Program-made: the position numbers and the translations under genes
Source of the DNA: JAHDVS01 sp964370985
GTDB lineage: Bacteria > Actinomycetota > Thermoleophilia > Gaiellales > Gaiellaceae
Length of the DNA stretch: 18,023 bases
NCBI GenBank assembly: GCA_964370985.1
Contig: CAYJLE010000046.1
Coordinates: 1-18,023 of the forward strand
Direction: 5' to 3'
The notes under the pieces: generated by a model
The model's input: the letters and a program-made list of their open reading frames with translations, nothing else
Told to the model about the DNA's origin: nothing
Databases searched by the model: none
Part shown: positions 8,852-15,842 of the stretch, piece after piece
Layout: every line of letters starts with the position of its first letter
Numbering within the stretch: position 1 is the first letter of the stretch

Positions 8852-10203
8852 GGCGCGCCCATGGAGGCGAGCCCGCCCCCGGCCTCGTGCAGGAACGCGG
8901 TCGTGTACGAGCCGACCCGGAACTCCTCGCTGGCGAGGATCTCGAGCGCGAGCTCCCGCGTCGTCGGCACGCCCTCGATCTCGAGGTCGGCGAGCGCGCG
9001 CCCCGCCCTGGCGAGCGCGTGCGTGCGATCCGCGTCCCACACGATCACCTTCGCGATCAGCGAGTCGTAGTACGGCGGGATCACGTAGCCCTCGTACACG
9101 TGCGTGTCGACGCGGACGCCGGGCCCGAGCGGGGGCCGGAACCGCGTCACCGTCCCCGGCGTCGGCATGAAGTCGCGCGCGGGATCCTCCGCGTTGATTC
9201 GAACCTCGATCGCGTGCCCGTGGCGCTCGGCGCGGCCGGTCAGCGGCAGCCCGTGGCCGGCGGCAACGGAGAGCTGGCCCCGCACGAGGTCGATGCCGGT
9301 GACGAGCTCGGTGACGGGATGCTCGACCTGCAGCCGCGTGTTCATCTCGATGAAGAAGAACTCGTCGCCCACGACGAGGAACTCGACCGTGCCGGCGCCC
9401 CGGTAGCGGATCGCCTCGCACGCCCGCCTCGCCGCCTCCTCGAGCCTGTCGCGCAGCGCGTCCGTGACTCCCGGCGACGGGGACTCCTCGACGAGCTTCT
9501 GGTGGCGGCGCTGGATCGAGCAGTCGCGCTCGCCCAGAGTGAGCACGCCGCCTTCGCCGTCGCAGAGCACCTGGATCTCGACGTGCCGCGCGAGCTGCAC
9601 GGCCCGCTCCAGGTACAGGGCGCCGTCCGAGAACGCGGCCTGCGCCTCCGCGGCCGCCGCGTGATAGGCGTCGTCGAGCCCGTCGGGGCCTACGACGAGG
9701 CGCATGCCGCGCCCGCCGCCACCGGACGTCGCCTTCAGGAGAACGGGGTAGCCGACCTCGTCGGCGACCCGCCTCGCGTCGTCGAGCCCGGTCAGCCCGG
9801 ACTTCCCGGGCACGATCGGCACGCCGGCCGCCCTCATCGTCTCCCGGGCGCGTGCCTTGTCGCCCATCAGCTCGATCGACTCGGGTCGGGGCCCGACGAA
9901 GACGAGACCGGCGTCCTCGCACGCCCGGGCGAACGCGGCGTTCTCCGATAGGAACCCGTAGCCCGGGTGGACGGCGTGGCAGCCGGTCGTCTCGGCGGCC
10001 CCGATCAGGGACGGGATGTTGAGGTAGCTCTCGGCCGGCGACGGCGGCCCGAGGCAGATGGCCCGGTCGGCGAGCCGCACGTGCAGCGACTCGCGGTCGG
10101 CGGTGGAGTACACGACGACGGTCTCGATCCCGAGCTCTCGGCAGGCGCGAATCACGCGCACGGCGATCTCGCCGCGGTTGGCGATCAGGATGCGCCGGAG
10201 CAC
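8848..10203 (-). CDS. accC: Biotin carboxylase subunit of acetyl/acyl-CoA carboxylase
   Basis: AccC uses ATP and bicarbonate to carboxylate biotin on a carrier protein. The 451-residue protein is a complete biotin carboxylase: N-terminal LIANRGEIAVRVIRAC (6-21), the ATP-grasp loop GGGGRGMR (161-168), ERDCSIQRRHQKLVEE (225-240) and the metal/bicarbonate site EMNTRLQVEHPVTE (286-299), then the C-terminal lid region. All expected motifs are intact and no biotinyl domain is attached, so it needs a separate carrier. The biotinylated protein encoded immediately upstream, 7 bases away, is the obvious partner. The start is GTG at 10201-10203. AccC is the standard neighbour of accB in this gene order. 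Confidence 0.96.
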   Translation of the reverse strand: MLRRILIANRGEIAVRVIRACRELGIETVVVYSTADRESLHVRLADRAICLGPPSPAESYLNIPSLIGAAETTGCHAVHPGYGFLSENAAFARACEDAGLVFVGPRPESIELMGDKARARETMRAAGVPIVPGKSGLTGLDDARRVADEVGYPVLLKATSGGGGRGMRLVVGPDGLDDAYHAAAAEAQAAFSDGALYLERAVQLARHVEIQVLCDGEGGVLTLGERDCSIQRRHQKLVEESPSPGVTDALRDRLEEAARRACEAIRYRGAGTVEFLVVGDEFFFIEMNTRLQVEHPVTELVTGIDLVRGQLSVAAGHGLPLTGRAERHGHAIEVRINAEDPARDFMPTPGTVTRFRPPLGPGVRVDTHVYEGYVIPPYYDSLIAKVIVWDADRTHALARAGRALADLEIEGVPTTRELALEILASEEFRVGSYTTAFLHEAGGGLASMGAP

Positions 10204-10210
10204 GGGCCGC

Positions 10211-12010
10211 CTACAGCGCGTCGAGGGGTCGCCCGTTCGCCGGCTCGAGCTCGAACAGGAGCTGCCCGTACTCGACCGGCTGGGCGTTCTCGATGTGGGC
10301 GGAGCGGACGATGGCGTCGATCTCGGACTTGACCTCGTTGAACAGCTTCATCGCCTCGAGCAGGCACAGCGTCTGCCCGGCGGCAACGGGGTCGCCGACC
10401 CTGACGAACGGGAGGGCGCCCGGCTGCGGGGCCAGGTAGCAGATGCCGACCATCGGCGACTCGACGCGGACGAGCCCGTCCTGGACCGTCTCGGCGTCCG
10501 CCTCGGCTCCGACGTCCGACACGGGCCCCGAGAGGGCGGCGCCGGGCGCGCGCTCCTCGCTGCGCCGGACGGTGACGCGAGTCTCCCCCTCCTCGATCGT
10601 GACCTCGCCGATTCCCGATTCCTGGACGAGGTCGATCAGCTCCCGGATCCGGTCGGCCCGGGTCTCGCCGACGCCGGCGACGAGAGGCTCCTCCCCACGT
10701 GCCCTCGCGCGGGTCGTTCGGAGAAGGGCCTCCGCCTCCTCGCCGAACAAAGCCAGCAGGAGCAGGTCCTCCTCGCTGGAGGCGAGACCGTCCGCGGCCT
10801 CGCGGAGCGCGTCGAGGTCGGGGGGCTCCGGCTCGGGCATGCCGTCCCCGAGCAGCTCGACGGCGCGCCTGACGACGGGGTCGATCGGACGCGGCGGCGT
10901 ACCCCAGCGTCCGCCGACGAGCAGGCGCGCCTCGTCGACGACGGTCTGCCAGCGCTGCGCGGACAGGACGTGGAGCAGCGCCTGGGAGCCGAGCACGTTG
11001 CCGATCGGCGAGCCTAACGGCGGCCAGCCGCATTCGCGCCGGATTCGAAGCAGCTCGTCGATCACCTCGTCGAGGCGATCGGAGAGACCGGCGGCGCGGA
11101 GCCGGTCGTCGAGGCCGGAGACGAGGCCCGCGGGAAGCCTGTGCTCGGCGGCACGGACCGCGTCGCGAGGCGTCAGCGGCGGCACGGGCATGTCGCCGAG
11201 CTCGAGGTCGACGTGCTCGCACGCCTCCCACAGCGTGTCGAGGTCGACGCCGGTCTCGAGGCCGATGCCCGCCAGCGACTGCGAGAGCGCCTCCGCGGAT
11301 GGACGGTAGAGCGTGATCGCGACGGGGTAGATGGCACAGGCGACGGGAGACGCGCCGCCGCGGGCGCCTTCGAGGGCGGTGACGAGCGCGCGCCCGGCGG
11401 CGCCCTGGCAGTAGAGCCCGACGGGGAGGCCGCTCGCTTCGCGCACCTGCTCGACGACGGAGCGGGCATGGGCGGCGTCGAGGGAGCCGGCCGGGTCGGA
11501 GACCATGATGCGCGCGACACCGAGCGCTGCGACCTGGCGCGCGCGCTCGGCGAGCTCATCGGGCTCGCCTCCCGGCCCCGGGTTGTGGACGAGGCCGGCG
11601 ACGACCTCCTTGCCGGCATCGTGGACGGCGTCCACGGCGGCCGCGAGCCGGGCGACGTCGTTGAGCGGATCGGAGATGCGGAACACGTCGATGCCGCTCT
11701 CGGCGGCGCTGCGGACGAAGCGGCGGACGAGGTCCTCGTCGAGTGGCCTCGAACCGACGAGGAAGCGACCGCGCAGGGCGATCGCGAGCGGTGTCGAGCA
11801 GCGGGCCTTGAGCGCCCGGATCCGGGCCCACGGGCTCTCGACGCCGTCGCGGACGCAGGCGTCGAAGCAGCCCCCGCCTGATACCTCGAGGCAGCCGAAG
11901 CCGGCACGGTCGAGGATCGACGCGAGCTCGAGCAGGCGTGCGGAGCCGACGTGCTCCGCGAGGGGCTCCTGGCTGAGGAGCCGGATGGTGGTGTCCCAGA
12001 GCTCCGCCAC
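10211..12010 (-). CDS. Biotin carrier protein (AccB-type C-terminus) fused to a carboxyltransferase-like domain lacking its metal site
   Basis: The 599-residue protein starts at GTG 12008-12010, the last start before WDTTIR. Residues about 1-260 resemble the carboxyltransferase barrel of OadA, pyruvate carboxylase and transcarboxylase 5S (GGGCFDACVRDGVESPWARI 45-64, DVFRISDPLND 108-118). Residues about 285-440 match the PYC_OADA helical domain (SDRLDEVIDELLRIRRECGW 310-329). However, the metal site is lost: the RDAHQ aspartate is Leu11, the IKDM lysine is Ser171, and HCH is Tyr200-Cys-Gln202. Residues 451-483 (RADRIRELIDLVQESGIGEV onward) are the AccB N-terminal motif. Residues about 512-589 are a biotinyl domain with EAMK, Lys555. 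The gene fills the accB slot between efp and accC. Most likely it is the biotin carrier of acyl-CoA carboxylase carrying an inactive scaffold; an active decarboxylase or pyruvate carboxylase is unlikely. Confidence 0.88.
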   Translation of the reverse strand: MAELWDTTIRLLSQEPLAEHVGSARLLELASILDRAGFGCLEVSGGGCFDACVRDGVESPWARIRALKARCSTPLAIALRGRFLVGSRPLDEDLVRRFVRSAAESGIDVFRISDPLNDVARLAAAVDAVHDAGKEVVAGLVHNPGPGGEPDELAERARQVAALGVARIMVSDPAGSLDAAHARSVVEQVREASGLPVGLYCQGAAGRALVTALEGARGGASPVACAIYPVAITLYRPSAEALSQSLAGIGLETGVDLDTLWEACEHVDLELGDMPVPPLTPRDAVRAAEHRLPAGLVSGLDDRLRAAGLSDRLDEVIDELLRIRRECGWPPLGSPIGNVLGSQALLHVLSAQRWQTVVDEARLLVGGRWGTPPRPIDPVVRRAVELLGDGMPEPEPPDLDALREAADGLASSEEDLLLLALFGEEAEALLRTTRARARGEEPLVAGVGETRADRIRELIDLVQESGIGEVTIEEGETRVTVRRSEERAPGAALSGPVSDVGAEADAETVQDGLVRVESPMVGICYLAPQPGALPFVRVGDPVAAGQTLCLLEAMKLFNEVKSEIDAIVRSAHIENAQPVEYGQLLFELEPANGRPLDAL

Positions 12011-12027
12011 GGCGCCCGTGCCCGTCG

Positions 12028-12600
12028 TTAGACGCGCGAGATGTACCGGCGCTCGCGCGGGTCGATCTTGAGCCGGTCGCCGGTGTTGACGAAGAGGGGC
12101 ACCTGGATCACGGCGCCGGTCTCGAGCGTCGCGGGCTTCGTCACGTTCGAGACCGTGTCGCCTTTGACGCCCGGCTCCGTGTCCACGACCGCGAGCTCGA
12201 CGGACGCGGGCAGCTCGACGCCCGCGGCGCGCCCGTCTAGCGTGAGCAGGAGCACGAAGCTGGACGGCTGGAGAAAGTCGAGCGCCTCCTCGACCTCGCC
12301 GCGCGGGAAGGAGATCTGCTCGAACGTCTCCTGGTCCATGAACACGACCTCGTCGCCCGCATCGTAGAGGTACTGGACGCTCTTCGTCTCGGTGTGCACC
12401 CGCGGCATCTTCTCCCCTGCCCGGAAGGTCTTGTCGACGACCGCGCCCGTGGCGACGTTCTTCAGCTTGGTGCGCACGAACGCGCCGCCCTTGCCGGGCT
12501 TCACGTGCTGGAACTCGACGATCTTCCAGACCTGCCCGTCGATCTCGACGTGCATGCCGTTCTTGAACTGGTTGGTGGAGATGATCTCGGCCACATGCAC
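12028..12600 (-). CDS. efp: Translation elongation factor P
   Basis: EF-P relieves ribosome stalling at consecutive prolines. The 190-residue protein has the three-domain family length, with the N-terminal KOW-like domain STNQFKNGMHVEIDGQVWKI, the P-site loop KPGKGGAF (34-41; tip Lys37), and the C-terminal domains ending VNTGDRLKIDPRERRYISRV. Two starts are possible: GTG at 12598-12600, or GTG at 12592-12594, which would give the more typical MAEIISTNQF. Neither has a clear ribosome binding site. A TACTAG hexamer lies just upstream, so a leaderless or near-leaderless transcript is possible but unproven. Its neighbours, the Xaa-Pro peptidase upstream and the biotin carrier downstream, are the classical ones. 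Confidence 0.96.
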   Translation of the reverse strand: MHVAEIISTNQFKNGMHVEIDGQVWKIVEFQHVKPGKGGAFVRTKLKNVATGAVVDKTFRAGEKMPRVHTETKSVQYLYDAGDEVVFMDQETFEQISFPRGEVEEALDFLQPSSFVLLLTLDGRAAGVELPASVELAVVDTEPGVKGDTVSNVTKPATLETGAVIQVPLFVNTGDRLKIDPRERRYISRV

Positions 12601-12748
12601 ATGCTAGTAGGGGCAGGTCACGCGGCGCCCCGCCACCGGCCCGCCCTGCCTCCCGGGTCTCCCCGGCCGGGCGTGCGACCCCCGATCCCCACCCCGCCGA
12701 GGCCGTCTCACCACTGGCCGCTCCAGCCATGCCCCGGAGTCATACCGC

Positions 12749-12768
12749 GGGGTCTGACCCCGGGGTCA
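12749..12768 (+). repeat. Palindromic repeat copy, GGGGTCTGACCCC family
   Basis: The core palindrome at 12749-12761 is followed directly by GGGGTCA, the first half of a second unit. The same 18-base string occurs at 12834-12851 and, in reverse orientation, at 7357-7374. It is the left edge of a composite element in the efp upstream region. Confidence 0.85.
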
Positions 12769-12833
12769 CCTTCGACGCGCAAACCCGTATGGTTGCGGGC
12801 GTTACCCTCAAGGCCTAAGTCACCACGACTCAA
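12768..12833. other. Structured spacer between two palindromic repeats
   Basis: This 66-base stretch can fold twice. GCAAACC with GGTTGC (12779-12796 region) forms a stem with one bulged A around a CGTAT loop; an alternative pairing joins CCCG (12784-12787) with CGGG (12796-12799). A second hairpin pairs AGTC (12818-12821) with GACT (12827-12830) across ACCAC. A direct repeat CTCAAGG occurs at 12807-12813 and 12829-12835. No protein is evident. It may be part of a dispersed extragenic element or a small RNA; the sequence alone does not decide. Confidence 0.45.
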
Positions 12834-12864
12834 GGGGTCTGACCCCGGGGTCTGACCCCGGGTC
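12834..12864 (+). repeat. Tandem palindromic repeat, two and a half units of GGGGTCTGACCCC
   Basis: Two perfect 13-base units lie head to tail at 12834-12846 and 12847-12859, followed by the partial unit GGGTC. The array lies 8 bases beyond the stop codon of the Xaa-Pro peptidase gene. It could form strong hairpins in the transcript and perhaps protect or end it, but no T tract follows in either direction. Confidence 0.87.
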
Positions 12865-12872
12865 CTGTCCGC

Positions 12873-13928
12873 CTACCTGACGACGACCAGCGACTTCGTG
12901 ACGGGCGTGAGGATCTCGATCCCGGCGGCGCCGACGACGACGAGATCCTCGATGCGCATGCCGCCGAGCCCGCTCAGGTAGATGCCCGGCTCGACGGTGA
13001 GGACGTTGCCGGTCTCGACGGTGTCCTTCGAGGTGCGGGCGAGACGCGGCTCCTCGTGGATCTCGAGGCCGACGGCGTGGCCGAGGTTGTGCATCACCTC
13101 GTAGCCGGCGTCGACGAGCAGGCCGCGCGCGACGGCGTCGACGTCGCGGCACGGGACGCCGGCGCGCAGCGCGTCGAGCGACGCGATTTGCGCCTCGAGG
13201 CATGTCTCGTAGGCGCGCGCCAGCTCGGCGGGAAGCTCGCCGGTCGCGAACGTGCGCGTGCAGTCGGAGCAGTAGCCGTCGACGACGCAGCCGGCGTCGA
13301 CGACGACGGTCTCGTCGGGGCCGATCGCACGCCCGCCCGGATGGTGGTGCGGCCGGGCCGCGTTCGGCCCGCCGGCAACGATCGTGTCGAACGAGAGCGC
13401 CTCGGCACCGAGCTCGCGCAGCGTCCGCTCGAGCCACCACGCCACCTCCGCCTCCGTCCGCCCGACGAGTCGCTCCCGCCCGAGCAGCTCGAACGCCTGG
13501 GAGAGCAGCGCTGCGGAGCGCCGGAGCGCGTCGAGCTCGCCGTCGTCCTTGACCGCCCGCAGCCGCTCGACGGCACCCTGCGTCGGGACGAGCTCGACGC
13601 CACCGGCGGCGAGCGTGCGATGGGCGGCGAAGCTGACCTGGTCGGCCTCGAACGCGACCGGCCCGGCCGCGAGCTTCCGAAGCGACTCCCGCAGGAAGAC
13701 GGGCAGCTCCCGGTCGGCCTGCACGAGCTCGACACCGGCGACGGCGCGCGCCGCGTCCACGTAGCGCCCGTCGGTGACCAGCCGGGCGTGCTCGGCGTCG
13801 ACCAGCACGGCCGCGTTCGAGCTCTGGAAGCCGGTCAGGTAGCGGACGTTGACGGCGGCTGTGACGAGAAGCGAAGGAGCACCGAGCTCGGGCAGCCGCG
13901 CACGCAGCCGCTCGATCCGCTCGCTCAC
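12873..13928 (-). CDS. pepP: M24-family Xaa-Pro aminopeptidase/dipeptidase
   Basis: The enzyme removes residues preceding proline in peptides. The 351-residue protein has an N-terminal creatinase-like domain (about 1-125) and a C-terminal pita-bread peptidase domain. All five metal ligands of the M24 family are visible: Asp211 (VVVDAG), Asp222 (CSDCTRTF), His284 (HNLGHAVGLEIHEEP), Glu313 (TVEPGIYL) and Glu327 (GGMRIEDLV). The substrate histidine region RPHHHPG lies at 192-198. The frame is open further upstream, but those residues are a shadow of aroQ. The GTG at 13926-13928 overlaps the aroQ stop as GTGA and starts the domain cleanly. The gene order aroQ-pepP-efp is widely conserved. Whether it acts as aminopeptidase or dipeptidase is not clear. 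Confidence 0.92.
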   Translation of the reverse strand: MSERIERLRARLPELGAPSLLVTAAVNVRYLTGFQSSNAAVLVDAEHARLVTDGRYVDAARAVAGVELVQADRELPVFLRESLRKLAAGPVAFEADQVSFAAHRTLAAGGVELVPTQGAVERLRAVKDDGELDALRRSAALLSQAFELLGRERLVGRTEAEVAWWLERTLRELGAEALSFDTIVAGGPNAARPHHHPGGRAIGPDETVVVDAGCVVDGYCSDCTRTFATGELPAELARAYETCLEAQIASLDALRAGVPCRDVDAVARGLLVDAGYEVMHNLGHAVGLEIHEEPRLARTSKDTVETGNVLTVEPGIYLSGLGGMRIEDLVVVGAAGIEILTPVTKSLVVVR

Positions 13929-14353
13929 TGGCTCCCCGCCAGCCACGCGAGCGCCTCCCGGTAGCCCTCCGGACCCTTCCCGACGATCCGGTGCGCGACC
14001 ACGTCCTCGATCACGGAGCGCCGCCGCCACTCCTCACGCTCGAGGATGTTGGAGAGGTGCACCTCGACCACGGGAACGCCGATCAGCTCGACGGCGTCGC
14101 GGATCGCGTAGCTGTAGTGCGTCCACGCGCCCGGGTTGAGGACGACGCCGTCGGCCCAGCGACGTGCGTCGTGACACCAGTCGATGAACTGCCCCTCGTG
14201 GTTGGTCTGGAAGCAGCGAACGGACACGTCGAGCGCCATCCCCCACTCGTACAAACGCGTCTCGAGCTCCGCGTAGGACAGGCCCCCGTAGAGGGCGGGG
14301 TCACGGTCGCCGAGCGCGTTCAGGTTCACCCCGTTGATGACCGCGATGCGCAC
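13925..14353 (-). CDS. aroQ: Type II 3-dehydroquinate dehydratase
   Basis: The enzyme catalyses the third step of the shikimate pathway, 3-dehydroquinate to 3-dehydroshikimate. The 142-residue protein is of standard length and keeps the active site: NGVNLNALGDRDPALYG (7-23) with Arg17 and catalytic Tyr22, FQTNHEGQFID (48-58), NPGAWTHYS (73-81) and EVHLSNILEREEWRRRS (97-113) with the general acid His99. The GTG start is at 14351-14353, 9 bases after the aroK-aroB fusion gene. It sits among aroE, aroC and aroKB, so nearly all the middle of the shikimate pathway is encoded together. Confidence 0.95.
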   Translation of the reverse strand: MRIAVINGVNLNALGDRDPALYGGLSYAELETRLYEWGMALDVSVRCFQTNHEGQFIDWCHDARRWADGVVLNPGAWTHYSYAIRDAVELIGVPVVEVHLSNILEREEWRRRSVIEDVVAHRIVGKGPEGYREALAWLAGSQ

Positions 14354-14362
14354 GACGCGAGT

Positions 14363-15805
14363 CTACGCTGCCACGAGCGCCGCGAGGGCCGCTCGGATCT
14401 CGTCGTCGGGGAGCTCGACCGGGAACGCGGGCTTGCCGGGCGCCTCGAGCAGGACGAGCCTCACCCGGCCGTCCCGGGCCTTCTTGTCGCGGGCAAGCGC
14501 CTCCCACGCGCGGCCCGCGTCGACCCGGGCCGGCTCGGCCGGCAGCAGCTCCTCGACCTCGGCGAGCACGGCCGGGTCGAGCCCGAGGTGGCGGACGGAG
14601 AGGAAGAGGGCCGCGCGCAGCCCGAGCGCGACCGCCTCCCCGTGGCTCGGCTCGCTGTACCCGCCGGCCGCCTCGAGCGCGTGCGCGAACGTGTGGCCCA
14701 GGTTGAGGATCACCCGGCGGCCCTGCTCGGTCGGATCGGCGAGGCAGACCGCGGTCTTGAACGCGGCGCAGCCGCGGACGAGCCGCTCGTCCGGGAGCCG
14801 CCACAGCTCCCGGTTCGCGAGCAGCCCGGTCTTGACGACCTCCGCCATCCCCTCGGCCCGCTGGCGCGCGGGCAGGGTCGCGAGCAGGTCGGGGTCGGCG
14901 ACGACCCGGGCGGGCGGGTGGAACGCGCCGACGAGGTTCTTCCCCTGGGCGAGGTCGATGCCGGTCTTGCCGCCGATCGCCGCGTCGACCTGCCCGACGA
15001 GCGTGGACGGCACGGGCATCCAGGCGACGCCGCGCAGATAGGCGGCGGCGACGAAGCCGGCAACATCGGTGGTGGTTCCGCCGCCGAGCGCGACGACGGT
15101 GCCGGAGCGGTCGAGCGCGAGCTCGGCCCAGAGCCGCTCGCAGGTCGCCAGGGTCTTGGCCGCCTCACCGGACGGCACGGTGTGCGTCGCCGTGAGGCGC
15201 GCGCCGAGCGCCGGGCGGTGGAGGTCGAGCACCCGCTCGTCGGCGACGAGCTCGACCGCGCCGTCGCCTGGCACGTGCTCGTCGAGACGGGCGAGCGCCC
15301 CGCGCTCGACGACGATCCCCCCCGCCGCGAGGAGGACGCCGTCGACGTCACGGGCGACCGCGTCGGCGGCCTCGCGGTACACGGGGAGCCGCTCGTCGTA
15401 GAGCGCCCTGAACGCGTCCTCGTCTGCGGCGAGCGGCCGGTGACTCGTCCGGGAGACCCGCAGCCACGCCTCGTCCGGATCGATCTCGAGCAGGACGGTG
15501 AATGCGCGCGCGAGCAGCGCTGCCCGCGTCTCGGGTCGCGTGACGGCGCCGCCACCGAGCGCGAGCACGTGCGGGTCGTGCCGGTCGAGCAGCTCGCGGG
15601 TGAGCTCGCTCTCGGCATTTCGAAACCACAGCTCGCCGCGCTCGACGAACAGCTCCGGGATCGTGAGGCCGTGGTGGTGCTCGAGCTGCGCGTCGACGTC
15701 GACGAACGGGCGCTGGCAGAGGCGCGCGACCTCGGCGCCGACGGTGGTCTTGCCGGCGCCCATGAAGCCGATCAGGGCGATGTGGCGGCCGGCCGCCGGG
15801 CCCAC
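14363..15805 (-). CDS. aroKB: Bifunctional shikimate kinase / 3-dehydroquinate synthase
   Basis: This 480-residue protein joins two shikimate-pathway enzymes. Residues 1 to about 165 are shikimate kinase: P-loop GFMGAGKTTVG (13-23), shikimate-binding Asp in VDVDAQ (35-40), Arg62 in WFRNAESE, and LALGGGAV (81-88). Residues about 175-480 are 3-dehydroquinate synthase: GGGTTTDVAGFVAAAYLRG (241-259), VPSTLVGQVDAAIGGKTGID (265-284), GKNLVGAFHPP (288-298), and metal ligands Glu322 (AEVVK), His371 (NLGHTF) and His388 (SHGEAV). The GTG start at 15803-15805 has GGAGAG about 8 bases upstream; the longer open frame is a shadow of aroC. The synthase half is slightly shorter than stand-alone enzymes but has every key motif. 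The fusion joins non-consecutive steps (kinase step 5, synthase step 2). Confidence 0.94.
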   Translation of the reverse strand: MGPAAGRHIALIGFMGAGKTTVGAEVARLCQRPFVDVDAQLEHHHGLTIPELFVERGELWFRNAESELTRELLDRHDPHVLALGGGAVTRPETRAALLARAFTVLLEIDPDEAWLRVSRTSHRPLAADEDAFRALYDERLPVYREAADAVARDVDGVLLAAGGIVVERGALARLDEHVPGDGAVELVADERVLDLHRPALGARLTATHTVPSGEAAKTLATCERLWAELALDRSGTVVALGGGTTTDVAGFVAAAYLRGVAWMPVPSTLVGQVDAAIGGKTGIDLAQGKNLVGAFHPPARVVADPDLLATLPARQRAEGMAEVVKTGLLANRELWRLPDERLVRGCAAFKTAVCLADPTEQGRRVILNLGHTFAHALEAAGGYSEPSHGEAVALGLRAALFLSVRHLGLDPAVLAEVEELLPAEPARVDAGRAWEALARDKKARDGRVRLVLLEAPGKPAFPVELPDDEIRAALAALVAA

Positions 15806-15842
15806 GGTTACCGCTCTCCGTCGGGGTGACGCATTCCTCGCT

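Larger units (their letters stand above)
12601..12872. other. Intergenic region between the Xaa-Pro peptidase gene and efp
   Basis: This 272-base gap is the longest in the window. Bases 12601-12740 are C-rich with no convincing open frame; the efp promoter should lie there, but I see only a weak TACTAG -10 candidate near 12603-12608 and no -35. Bases 12749-12864 hold the palindromic repeats and a structured spacer described separately. The inter-gene spacing elsewhere is near zero, so this gap probably divides the shikimate/peptidase transcript from the efp/acc transcript. Confidence 0.6.

Noticed and set aside
8852..9922. A 485-residue frame ending with nusB
   Set aside because: Everything before the GTG at 8851 is accC read out of frame and is Arg-rich; only the last 128 residues are NusB.
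10211..12010. A working pyruvate carboxylase subunit B or oxaloacetate decarboxylase alpha subunit
   Set aside because: Motif-level similarity suggests it, but the four metal-site residues are all replaced and the C-terminus is AccB-like, so an active enzyme of that type is not supported.
12011..12730. N-terminal extension of the biotin carrier fusion to 839 residues
   Set aside because: The extension is the efp gene read in another frame. The carboxyltransferase-like domain begins at WDTTIR, just after the GTG at 12010.
12834..12864. A CRISPR array or an intrinsic terminator
   Set aside because: The units are 13 bases long and directly adjacent with no spacers, so it is not CRISPR. No T tract follows on either strand, so a classical terminator is not shown.
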